Under the pieces are notes generated by a model, which was given only the letters and a program-made list of their open reading frames with translations, made no database searches and was not told the DNA's origin. DNA of 64,000 bases from Thermophilibacter provencensis. GTDB lineage: Bacteria; Actinomycetota; Coriobacteriia; Coriobacteriales; Atopobiaceae. The position numbers and the translations under genes are program-made. Of the stretch, positions 40,826 to 48,338 are shown one piece after another. Position 1 is the stretch's first letter. Every line of letters begins with the position of its first letter. The stretch spans positions 372,001 through 436,000 of the forward strand of contig NZ_LT671417.1 in assembly GCF_900128445.1 (NCBI RefSeq), written 5' to 3'.

Positions 40826-41906
40826 CGTCGTACACGACCTTCCCCTTCTCGCCCGGAACACCGGCGATGACCTCGCCCATGACAAACGGCGCAAACCCCG
40901 CGTCCTCAAGCGCCGTCACCACGGCGTCCTTGTCCTCGGCGGCGCAGATGACGCTCATGCCCACGCCCATGTTGAACGTGCGATACGCCTCCTCGAGCGT
41001 GAGCTGGGCGGCATCGATCATGTAGGTGATGACGGGAGGGATGTCCCACGCCGGGCCGGAGGCTCCCCCACGATACACGAGCGCGTCGAGACCCTCGGGC
41101 ATGGCGCGGTCGAGGTTCTCGGTGATGCCGCCTCCCGTGATGTGGGCCATCGCGTGGATGGGGGCACCGGCGCGCAGCGCCTTGAGCAGGCCGCCGGCGT
41201 AGATCGTGGTCGGGCGCATCACGGCGTCGGCGATCGACTCACCGCCCAGCTCGGGCAGCGGGGTCTCCAGCTCCTCGACCGTCTTGCCCTCGATGGCGAC
41301 CTTGCGCACGAGCGAGTACCCGTTGGAGTGGATGCCCGAGCTCGGCAGGCCGAGAATCACGTCGCCCTCGCGCACCTTGTCGGGGCCGATCATCTTGGGT
41401 CGGTCCACCACGCCCACGACGAAGCCGGCGAGGTCGTAGTCGCCCTCGGCCATGACGCCGGGGTGCTCGGCCATCTCGCCGCCCACGAGCGCGCAGCCAC
41501 TCTTGCGGCAGCCCTCGGCAATGCCGCCCACGATCTTGGCCACGTGCTCGGCACGCAGCTTGCCGATGGCAACGTAGTCGAGGAAAAACAGGGGCTCTGC
41601 GCCGATGGGGACCACGTCGTCAACGCACATGGCCACGAGGTCCTCGCCCACCGTCTCATGACGGTCGAGCAGCTGCGCGATGGCGAGCTTCGTGCCCACG
41701 CCGTCGGTTCCCGAGACCAGAATCGGCTCCTCCATGTCCTTGAGACCGGCGGCCGAGAAGCACGACCCAAACCCCCCGAGGCCGCCGATGACCTCCGGTC
41801 GGCTGGTCGTCGCCACGGCAGCCTTGATCGCGTCGACGGCACGGGCTCCCTCAGCCGTGTCGACGCCGGCATCCGCATAGCTCACATGCTTGGTGTTCTC
41901 GGCCAT
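40815..41906 (-). CDS. purM: Phosphoribosylformylglycinamidine cyclo-ligase
   Basis: A 363-residue AIR synthetase, fifth purine step. Typical motifs are YADAGVDTAEG, the segment VSGTDGVGTKLAIA, VGEDLVAMCVDDV, GGEMAEHPGVM and ITGGGITENL. It lies 34 bp downstream of purF and overlaps purN, so translation is coupled at the 3' end. Length and motifs are normal for the family. Confidence 0.98.
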   Translation of the reverse strand: MAENTKHVSYADAGVDTAEGARAVDAIKAAVATTSRPEVIGGLGGFGSCFSAAGLKDMEEPILVSGTDGVGTKLAIAQLLDRHETVGEDLVAMCVDDVVPIGAEPLFFLDYVAIGKLRAEHVAKIVGGIAEGCRKSGCALVGGEMAEHPGVMAEGDYDLAGFVVGVVDRPKMIGPDKVREGDVILGLPSSGIHSNGYSLVRKVAIEGKTVEELETPLPELGGESIADAVMRPTTIYAGGLLKALRAGAPIHAMAHITGGGITENLDRAMPEGLDALVYRGGASGPAWDIPPVITYMIDAAQLTLEEAYRTFNMGVGMSVICAAEDKDAVVTALEDAGFAPFVMGEVIAGVPGEKGKVVYDDER

Positions 41907-41940
41907 CTCGCTCCTTTCCGCCAGAGCCGCCCGGGACCCC

Positions 41941-43482
41941 CTAGGCGTTCAGGCATTGCTCCGCTTCTTCGAGCGGCATGTGCGAGGTCGCAGATGCCGC
42001 CTCGAGGTTGTTGGGCTCGTACCCGGGCAGGAACTTGTCCTCCCAGAACGAGCGGGGTATCTCCACGGGGTACTCCCCGGTAAAGCACGCCTTGCAGTAG
42101 CCGCCCCGAGGAACGCAGTCGAGCAGGCCCTCGATGGAGAGGAAGCCCACCGAGTCCGCCTCGATATAGGCGCGGATCTCCTCGAGCGACATGTTGGCGG
42201 CAATGAGCTGGTCTTGGTTTGCCGTATCAATGCCGTAGAAGCAGGGCCACGTGACCATGGGGGACGCCGAGCGAACGTGCACCTCGGTTGCGCCGGCCGC
42301 CTTGAGCATGCGCACGATCTGCCGAGAGGTGGTGCCGCGAACGATAGAGTCGTCGACCATCACCAGCCGCTTGCCCCGCACCACGTCGGGCAGGGCGTTG
42401 AGCTTCAGGCGGACGCCCATCTGCCGCAGCTCGGGCGTGGGCTGGATGAAGGTACGCGCCACGTAGCGGTTCTTGATGAGCCCGGTCCCAAAGGGAATTC
42501 CCAGCTCCTGGGCAAACCCCTCCGCGGCGGGCGTGCCCGAGTCCGGCACGGAGATCACGAGGTCGGCCTCGACGGGCGTCTCCTGAGCAAGCCTGCGCCC
42601 CATGTTGTGGCGCATGAGGTAGAAGCTCGAGCCGTCCTTCACGGAGTCGGGGCGCGAGAAGTACACGTGCTCGAAGATGCAGTCGGCACGGCACCCCGGC
42701 TCGCATCCGCGCTCGGAGCGCAGGCCGTCCTCCGAGATGCGGACGATCTCGCCGGGCTCGACCTCGCGCACGAAGGTCGCGCCCGAGATGTCGAGCGCGC
42801 AGGTCTCGCTCGCCACGACCCAGCCGTCATCCCCCAGCCGGCCCAGGACGAGCGGGCGGATGCCGTGCGGGTCGCGGAACGCATAGAGCGCGTTCTCGCG
42901 CACCAGGACCATGGCGTATCCGCCCTCGAGCATGCGCATCGTGTGCGCGATGCCCGTGCGCAGGCGACCGGCTCGCTGCGTGAAGTATCCGATGAGCTTC
43001 GCGGCGACCTCCGAGTCCGTGCTCGACCGGAAGGGAATCCCCATCTCGATGAGCTCTCGGCGGAGGCTGTCAAAGTTGACGAGCGTGCCGTTGTGCGCGA
43101 GCGCAATGATGACGTCATTGATGGTGGAGAGGTGCGGCTGCGCAGACTCCCACCCCTTGGCCCCCGCGGTGCCATACCGACAGTGGCCGCACGCCACCTT
43201 GCCCGGCATCGCCGCAAGGTCGGCGTCGGAGAACACCTGGGTCACGAGGCCGAGGTCCTTGCGGATAAGGACCGTCCGCCCGTCGCCCACGGCGATTCCG
43301 GCGGACTCCTGGCCGCGATGCTGGAGGGCGCGCAGGGCGAAGTACGTCATGCGCGCGACATCGCGCCCCGGAGCCCAGACGCCAAAGACACCGCACTCCT
43401 CGTGCAGCTTGTCGTCAGGGCAATCGGCGGGCCGGGGCATCCCGCCCCGCGCCACGGCGGTGTCACCAGAGAGCGTCGTCAC
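41941..43482 (-). CDS. purF: Amidophosphoribosyltransferase
   Basis: A 513-residue enzyme that commits PRPP and glutamine to purine synthesis. The glutamine-amidotransferase nucleophile is Cys30 (EECGVFG), implying a cleaved 29-residue propeptide as in Bacillus PurF. The PRPP loop is VMVDDSIVRGTTS. Cysteines in CEPGCRADC and the C-terminal LDCVPRGGYCKACF fit the iron-sulphur-cluster type. The GTG at 43482, with GGGGGA upstream, lies 8 bp after the sortase stop codon; a 20-codon longer frame would overlap that gene. Confidence 0.97.
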   Translation of the reverse strand: MTTLSGDTAVARGGMPRPADCPDDKLHEECGVFGVWAPGRDVARMTYFALRALQHRGQESAGIAVGDGRTVLIRKDLGLVTQVFSDADLAAMPGKVACGHCRYGTAGAKGWESAQPHLSTINDVIIALAHNGTLVNFDSLRRELIEMGIPFRSSTDSEVAAKLIGYFTQRAGRLRTGIAHTMRMLEGGYAMVLVRENALYAFRDPHGIRPLVLGRLGDDGWVVASETCALDISGATFVREVEPGEIVRISEDGLRSERGCEPGCRADCIFEHVYFSRPDSVKDGSSFYLMRHNMGRRLAQETPVEADLVISVPDSGTPAAEGFAQELGIPFGTGLIKNRYVARTFIQPTPELRQMGVRLKLNALPDVVRGKRLVMVDDSIVRGTTSRQIVRMLKAAGATEVHVRSASPMVTWPCFYGIDTANQDQLIAANMSLEEIRAYIEADSVGFLSIEGLLDCVPRGGYCKACFTGEYPVEIPRSFWEDKFLPGYEPNNLEAASATSHMPLEEAEQCLNA

Positions 43483-43490
43483 ACTTCCCC

Positions 43491-44600
43491 CTACTCGCTC
43501 GCGGCTGCCGTCGCCGCCGCAGCCTCTGACTTGAGCGCACACACTAGAATAACGCGACCCTTGTCGCTGTCCTCGTAGTAGCAGGTGCAGAGCGAGAGCG
43601 CCTTGGTCATCCCGTTGATGACCTGGGCGGCGTCGCCCCTGCTCGCCACCGCCTGGCCCAGCAGGCCCGAGAGGTAGGCATGCAGCTCGTCCGTCGACCC
43701 AAAGTTGAGCTGGCGGACGTTGGTGTCATCCGCCGTGGTCTGGTAGATGAACAGCGGCTCCAGCTCGTAGCTCGCCTCCTCCGTCACGTACCAGACGGTA
43801 GAGATGCTGTCGAACACCTGCTGGTCCTGCATGTCGGAGACCGGCTTGAACATGGAGCCGTTGCGCAGGTGGTGGCCATAGATGATTGTCTGGGCGTCAA
43901 CCATTCCCGGCTTGGCGTTCTCGTAGTCCAGAAAGATCTGACCACCGAGCGAGTACGTCCCCTCGGCGCTGGTGTGCAGGTACTTCTCGTTATCCTGGGC
44001 CTGATAGACCGGGTAGTTGACGCCCGTGCCCGGAATCTGCACCCAGCCGACCACGTCTCCGTTCACGGCCTTGAGGCCCTCCCAGTCGACCTGCGGGGCG
44101 GTCGAGCCGTCGTCAGAAAGCGTGGCGTACTCCGCAAGCTCCTCGTTGATCCGCTCCTGTTCGCCGTACTGCCACTGGTTGTAGATGAACATGCCCGCGG
44201 CGGCGGCGATCAGGCCGATGCCCACCACGAACAGGATGACCGAAAGCACCCGCGCCACGCGCTTCTTGGGGTCTCGGCTCCGGCGCCCGGAAAGGTCATA
44301 CGGGTCGGTCTCTACAAAGCGCGGCTCCCTGCGTCGGCGGTCATGCCCGCGAGAGGACCCGCCGGGGTCGGACACCACAGAGACAAACCCCTCGCTCGCC
44401 CGGGGCATGCCCGCGGCATGCGGGTTGCCCGCCGGGGCGTGATACGACTCGTCGCCGCCGCGGCGGGTGTGCAGACGTCGGGACGGATCGTCGTCCGTCG
44501 CATGATGAGGCGCGGCATGGGCCGACCTCGACGACGGGCGAGAAGGACGCGCGAATCCCCGCGGGTCGGTCCCTTCGGGCTGCTTGAAGTGAGACGCCAT
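43491..44600 (-). CDS. srtB: Class B sortase within the purine gene run
   Basis: A 369-residue class B-type sortase with an unusually long, His/Arg-rich cytoplasmic N-terminus (about 115 residues) before the membrane helix (117-140). Catalytic residues are His243 (IIYGHHLRNGSMF), Cys340 (LSLCTCYYEDSD) and Arg349. Class B features include GWVQIPGTGVNYPVYQ. It lies between purE (12 bp upstream) and purF (8 bp downstream) on the same strand, apparently in one transcript. No substrate gene is adjacent; candidates are the surface proteins elsewhere in the window. Confidence 0.93.
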   Translation of the reverse strand: MASHFKQPEGTDPRGFARPSRPSSRSAHAAPHHATDDDPSRRLHTRRGGDESYHAPAGNPHAAGMPRASEGFVSVVSDPGGSSRGHDRRRREPRFVETDPYDLSGRRSRDPKKRVARVLSVILFVVGIGLIAAAAGMFIYNQWQYGEQERINEELAEYATLSDDGSTAPQVDWEGLKAVNGDVVGWVQIPGTGVNYPVYQAQDNEKYLHTSAEGTYSLGGQIFLDYENAKPGMVDAQTIIYGHHLRNGSMFKPVSDMQDQQVFDSISTVWYVTEEASYELEPLFIYQTTADDTNVRQLNFGSTDELHAYLSGLLGQAVASRGDAAQVINGMTKALSLCTCYYEDSDKGRVILVCALKSEAAAATAAASE

Positions 44601-44612
44601 GCGCGGCTCTCC

Positions 44613-45074
44613 TTATGCCTCGGCCATCTGGCGCTTGAACTCGACGACCTTATCGCGATACTCCGGCATGGTGGCGCCGAGGATCTGCGTGGCGTAGATG
44701 GCCGCGTTCTTGGCGCCGTTGATGGCCACGCAGGCCACGGGCACGCCAGACGGCATCTGCACCATGGAGAGCAGCGAGTCCATGCCACCAAGATCGGAGG
44801 TCTTCATCGGCACGCCGATGATGGGCAGCGGCGTGAAGGCGGCAACGACGCCGCCGAGGTGCGCCGCTTTTCCGGCGGCGGCGATGATGACCTTGAGGCC
44901 GCGGTCGGCAGCGGAGCCCGCCCACTCGTGAACCTTGTCGGGGGTGCGGTGCGCGCTGGCAATGACCAGCTCGTACGGCACGCCAAGCTCCTCAAGCTGC
45001 TTGGTGCACGCCTCCATGGTGGGCATGTCGGACTTTGACCCCATGATGATTCCCACGAGCGGCTGGTCTGCCAT
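44613..45074 (-). CDS. purE: N5-carboxyaminoimidazole ribonucleotide mutase
   Basis: A 153-residue class I PurE. Signature motifs are [12 protein letters not shown], the segment [30 protein letters not shown] and [17 protein letters not shown], then the C-terminal [24 protein letters not shown] lies 5 bases before the ATG, and a longer frame through the promoter was rejected. It is first in the order purE, sortase, purF, purM, purN. No purK is visible. Confidence 0.97.
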   Translation of the reverse strand: MADQPLVGIIMGSKSDMPTMEACTKQLEELGVPYELVIASAHRTPDKVHEWAGSAADRGLKVIIAAAGKAAHLGGVVAAFTPLPIIGVPMKTSDLGGMDSLLSMVQMPSGVPVACVAINGAKNAAIYATQILGATMPEYRDKVVEFKRQMAEA

Positions 45075-45106
45075 GATGCTCCTCTCGGTTGGTTTGTCGC
45101 TCCCCC

Positions 45107-45112
45107 AGTATA
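45107..45112 (-). promoter_or_regulatory. Candidate -10 of the purE promoter
   Basis: TATACT on the minus strand, 33 bp before the purE start codon, within GTCGCGTATACTGG. The -35 region is weak. The 45113-45329 gap otherwise shows no gene and no purine riboswitch that I could recognise. Confidence 0.45.
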
Positions 45113-45329
45113 CGCGACCTGCCCGAAGGCGGCATCGCGTGCGGGCGCGCCGGCGCACAGAGCTCTTCCGCATGCGTATCGAATCCTACTCGCAACCTTT
45201 CCTCCACAGGGCGAGCACATTGACGGGGCGAGACATGCCAAATGGCGCATCAAGACCCCGCGGGCAGGAAAAAGGACTATCCTTGCCTGCGTACGCTGGT
45301 CCATCAGTCCGCGGACAAAGGAGAATCCC

Positions 45330-46205
45330 ATGAACAACGCCAGCAATCTGTACCTCTACCAGCGCGAGGGCGGCTACCTGCCGCGTGTCGCGGCCGTCCA
45401 TGACCTGTGCGGCTACGGCAAGTGCTCGCTCGGGATTGCGATCCCCGTGCTCTCGGCCGCCGGCATCGACGTGTGCCCCGTCCCCACGTCGCTCTTCTCG
45501 GCGCACACGCGCTTCCCCAAGTTCTACATGCACGACACCACGCCCATGCTCACCGAGTACCTCGACGCGTGGCGCGAGGAGGGCATCGAGCTCGACGGCA
45601 TCTACTCGGGCTTCCTGGGGTCGGCCGAGCAGGTAGACGCCATCCTGCGCCTCTATCGCGAGTACCCCAAGGCACTCCGCATCGTGGACCCGGTGATGGG
45701 CGACGGCGGCTCCAAGTACCCCACCTACACCGACGAGATGTGCGAGGCCATGAAGGGCCTGGTGGATGGCGCTGACGTGCTCACGCCCAACCTCACCGAG
45801 GCCTCGATCCTCACGGGCATCGCCTACGCGGGGCAAGACGTCGACGAGGTCTATATCAAGGGCATGATGGAGGCGCTCCTTGGCATGGGCGCGAAGTCCG
45901 TGGTGCTCAAGGGCATCGTCCACGAGGGCGAGAGCATCATCCGCAACTACGTGAGCGTGGCGGGCGGAGAGATCGAGGAGGTCTCGAGCGAGCTGCTCCC
46001 CTACATGCTCCACGGGACGGGCGACCTCTTTGCGTCTGGCCTTACCGCGGCCATCTACGCTGGGGAGAGCCTGCTCTCCGCCGTCGAGTTTGCCGGAAGC
46101 CTCGTGCGTCACGCCATGGGGATCACGCCGGAGCAGCCTGACTACCAGGTTCGCGGCGTCAGCTTTGAGAGCGTCCTCGGAGACGTGACCGCCCTGCTCG
46201 CATAG
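45330..46205 (+). CDS. Pyridoxal/pyridoxamine kinase (PdxY/PdxK-like)
   Basis: A 291-residue ribokinase-superfamily enzyme that phosphorylates vitamin B6 forms. Motifs: AAVHDLCGYGKCSLG at the substrate site, VDPVMGDGG, LTPNLTEASILTG and the ATP/anion-hole motif HGTGDLFASGL with the catalytic Asp. Length fits PdxY-like kinases. AAAGGAG lies 6 bases before the ATG. It is divergent from purE and monocistronic, with a terminator 32 bp after the stop. An HMP kinase role is less likely because of length and motifs. Confidence 0.92.
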   Translation: MNNASNLYLYQREGGYLPRVAAVHDLCGYGKCSLGIAIPVLSAAGIDVCPVPTSLFSAHTRFPKFYMHDTTPMLTEYLDAWREEGIELDGIYSGFLGSAEQVDAILRLYREYPKALRIVDPVMGDGGSKYPTYTDEMCEAMKGLVDGADVLTPNLTEASILTGIAYAGQDVDEVYIKGMMEALLGMGAKSVVLKGIVHEGESIIRNYVSVAGGEIEEVSSELLPYMLHGTGDLFASGLTAAIYAGESLLSAVEFAGSLVRHAMGITPEQPDYQVRGVSFESVLGDVTALLA

Positions 46206-46236
46206 CACGCCGTTTCCAGACAAGGTGCGCCGCCCA

Positions 46237-46265
46237 GCCCCGCCCCTGTGGCGGGGCGCTTTGTT
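46237..46265 (+). terminator. Rho-independent terminator of the B6 kinase gene
   Basis: GCCCCGCC pairs with GGCGGGGC around a 5-base loop and is followed by GCTTTGTTT. Confidence 0.85.
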
Positions 46266-46350
46266 TCGGGGTTGCATAACCCGACACTTCAGGGCGTTGT
46301 TCGCTCGTTTTGTCAGGTTATGCGACGTCGCCCCCGGCGCCGGCACCGAG

Positions 46351-46391
46351 ATACAAAACCGCCCGCAGGACCTGCGCGATCCTGCGGGCGG
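46351..46391 (-). terminator. Rho-independent terminator of the zinc-ribbon gene
   Basis: On the minus strand CCGCCCGCAGGA pairs with TCCTGCGGGCGG around a 9-base loop and is followed by TTTTGTAT. It lies 22 bp after the stop codon. Confidence 0.85.
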
Positions 46392-46412
46392 AAACGTGGA
46401 GCTCAGACGGGA

Positions 46413-48107
46413 CTACAGGCAGAACCCAACGACAATGGCAAGCTCACGGGCCGGGTTGCGATAGTAGTGCGGGCTGCCTTCTGGCGTGACCGTCATGTAG
46501 TACTCCCCCGAGCTGGGCTCGGGCGTGCGGAGCCACCAGTCCTCGCCGCTCTCAAGGCGGAGGTAGTCAAAGCCGTCGTTCCAGGTCACCCCAGCGTCCG
46601 CAAAGACGTCGTACTGGCCGCCCTCCATGAGGTAGCCCGTGTAGTCAGAGTTGGTGGTCTGGGCCGCAACGTCGCCCGAGAGCTCCGCGCAGGAGGGGAT
46701 CCACACGCTCTCGGAGGTGGTGGACTGCCCGCCGCCCGATCCGGCGGGGTTGTTGGTCACCTTGTCAACCGGCACGATCGCGGACGCCAGCTCCTCGGGC
46801 AGCTCGCCCATGAGAGTCTGGTTGAGCCAGGAGCGCAGCGTGGTCTCCTCCCAGGGGACCGACTCACCCGACGCGTTGAGCGGCTGCGTCCCCACCAAGC
46901 CACGGGCCACAAAGCTGATGCCCGCCAGACCCGAGCCGTCGGACTTTGCGTCCTGACGGAACCCCGCGATGGTCACGGGGACGCTGGTGCCACTGGAGAG
47001 CTCAAGGGTCTTGGTGTTCTCGAGGTTCAGCCTGCCCGAGGCGTCACACAGGTTGTACTGGGCGGCGATCTCTATCCCGGCCTCGTCGCTCTCGACAGCG
47101 GCTATGAGGGCCGATATCTGCGAGAGCTCCTTCCACGAATAGTCGGCGAGCGCGGAGCGGACCTCGGGGGCACCCTCGGAGACGGGCTCCTCCTCTTGCT
47201 CCTCCTGGGGCTCGAGCGTCTCGACCGGCTCGGTCGAGGGCTGCTCGACCGGAGGCGCGGGCTCGTCCTCAGGGGCGAACGGGCCCAGCCAGCTCGTGGC
47301 GACCGCATAGCACACGCCGCCGACGAGAAGTGCGGCGATGGCGGCGCAGACGCCAAGAACGACGCGGCGGTCGGGCTGAAAGCTCCTCATGCGGTCGCCC
47401 ACGCGCGCGGCGCCGCCCCTCACGCGGTCGAAGGCCTCCGTGGGGAACGAGGAGGCATGCGCATCGTCATCGCCGGCGGGGGCGGGCTCAAAGTCAGGCG
47501 CGGAGTCGACCGCGGGTCGGAACTGGATGCTCGACGTGTCGTCAGCCTCGGTGGACGACACGCCATCCAGGTCGGGAAGATCGCGCAGCTCCTGCTGGAG
47601 CTCTGGCTCAAGCTCGGAGGCAGCGGGGCCCTCGCTGGAGGGCATGGCAAAGTCGACGGTCTTCTCGGCATCAGGCGCATCGTTGGCGGCTGCAGGGGCT
47701 GCCTCAGGCGCCCCCATCGTCTTCGGGGCGTCGGCCACTTCCTGCTCCTGCGCCGGCGGCTCCTGCGGTACGGGAGCAGACGCTGCGGCGCGCTCGCGGA
47801 GCGCCCTTCGCGCCGCGGCAGACTCCTCGGGACGGAGCGCGTCATAGGATGCGTTGTAGTGCGTGTAGGGCGAGCGGCGAGAAGCGCTCTGGCTGCTGTG
47901 GGGAACGTACGGGCGCGGGATGCGCGGCGTCACGCGCACCGCGCGGGGTGGCGGCGCGACAGGCACCAGCGGCACCGCTCCAGCGGCCATAGGGTCGAGG
48001 GGCTCCTCGAGTTTCTTGGGGGCCGGCACCTCTTCGACCGGGGCACCGCATCCGGGGCAGAAACGAGCCTTCTCGGGCAGCTCCTCACCGCACTTCTTGC
48101 ACTTCAC
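46413..48107 (-). CDS. Zinc-ribbon membrane protein with DUF6273-like domain
   Basis: A 564-residue protein. An N-terminal zinc ribbon (MKCKKCGEELPEKARFCPGC) is followed by about 240 residues of Pro/Ala/Glu-rich disordered cytoplasmic sequence, one membrane helix (about 262-285; VVLGVCAAIAALLVGGVCYA), an acidic linker, and an extracellular C-terminal domain with VPWEETTLRSWLN, then ESVWIPS and DWWLRTPEPSSGEYY. The WEESxLRxWLN and WWLRxPG pattern is that of DUF6273 domains found on many surface proteins. The GTG start has AAGGGA upstream. Function unknown; it lies between the B6 kinase and a repeat-rich surface protein and has its own terminator. Confidence 0.85.
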   Translation of the reverse strand: MKCKKCGEELPEKARFCPGCGAPVEEVPAPKKLEEPLDPMAAGAVPLVPVAPPPRAVRVTPRIPRPYVPHSSQSASRRSPYTHYNASYDALRPEESAAARRALRERAAASAPVPQEPPAQEQEVADAPKTMGAPEAAPAAANDAPDAEKTVDFAMPSSEGPAASELEPELQQELRDLPDLDGVSSTEADDTSSIQFRPAVDSAPDFEPAPAGDDDAHASSFPTEAFDRVRGGAARVGDRMRSFQPDRRVVLGVCAAIAALLVGGVCYAVATSWLGPFAPEDEPAPPVEQPSTEPVETLEPQEEQEEEPVSEGAPEVRSALADYSWKELSQISALIAAVESDEAGIEIAAQYNLCDASGRLNLENTKTLELSSGTSVPVTIAGFRQDAKSDGSGLAGISFVARGLVGTQPLNASGESVPWEETTLRSWLNQTLMGELPEELASAIVPVDKVTNNPAGSGGGQSTTSESVWIPSCAELSGDVAAQTTNSDYTGYLMEGGQYDVFADAGVTWNDGFDYLRLESGEDWWLRTPEPSSGEYYMTVTPEGSPHYYRNPARELAIVVGFCL

Positions 48108-48279
48108 GTTGGGTCCCTTCCCTAGCTCTCCAAGCTTTTACGTTAACACGACAGAGGTTAGGGAAGTATTAGAACGTCTCATACCGTCGACAGACGGTGC
48201 CGTATAAAGGGGCCGTTGAGGGCTCGCGGCAAGTTGGTCGCCGGAGGCGTTAGGGCCCGAGGCATTCAAAGGGAAAAGA

Positions 48280-48307
48280 GCCGCACGGGAACGGGAACCC
48301 GTGCGGC
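48280..48307 (-). terminator. Rho-independent terminator of the repeat-protein gene
   Basis: On the minus strand GCCGCACGGG pairs with CCCGTGCGGC and is followed by TCTTTTCCCTTT, 30 bp after the stop codon. The rest of the 48108-48338 gap shows no gene. Confidence 0.85.
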
Positions 48308-48338
48308 CCTTGCGGGTCGTCAGCTCTGCGTGGGCAGA

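Noticed and set aside
46265-46330. Imperfect repeat around GGTTGCATAACC and AGGTTATGCGAC
   Set aside because: The symmetry is short and broken; it does not match any of the element families strongly enough to list.
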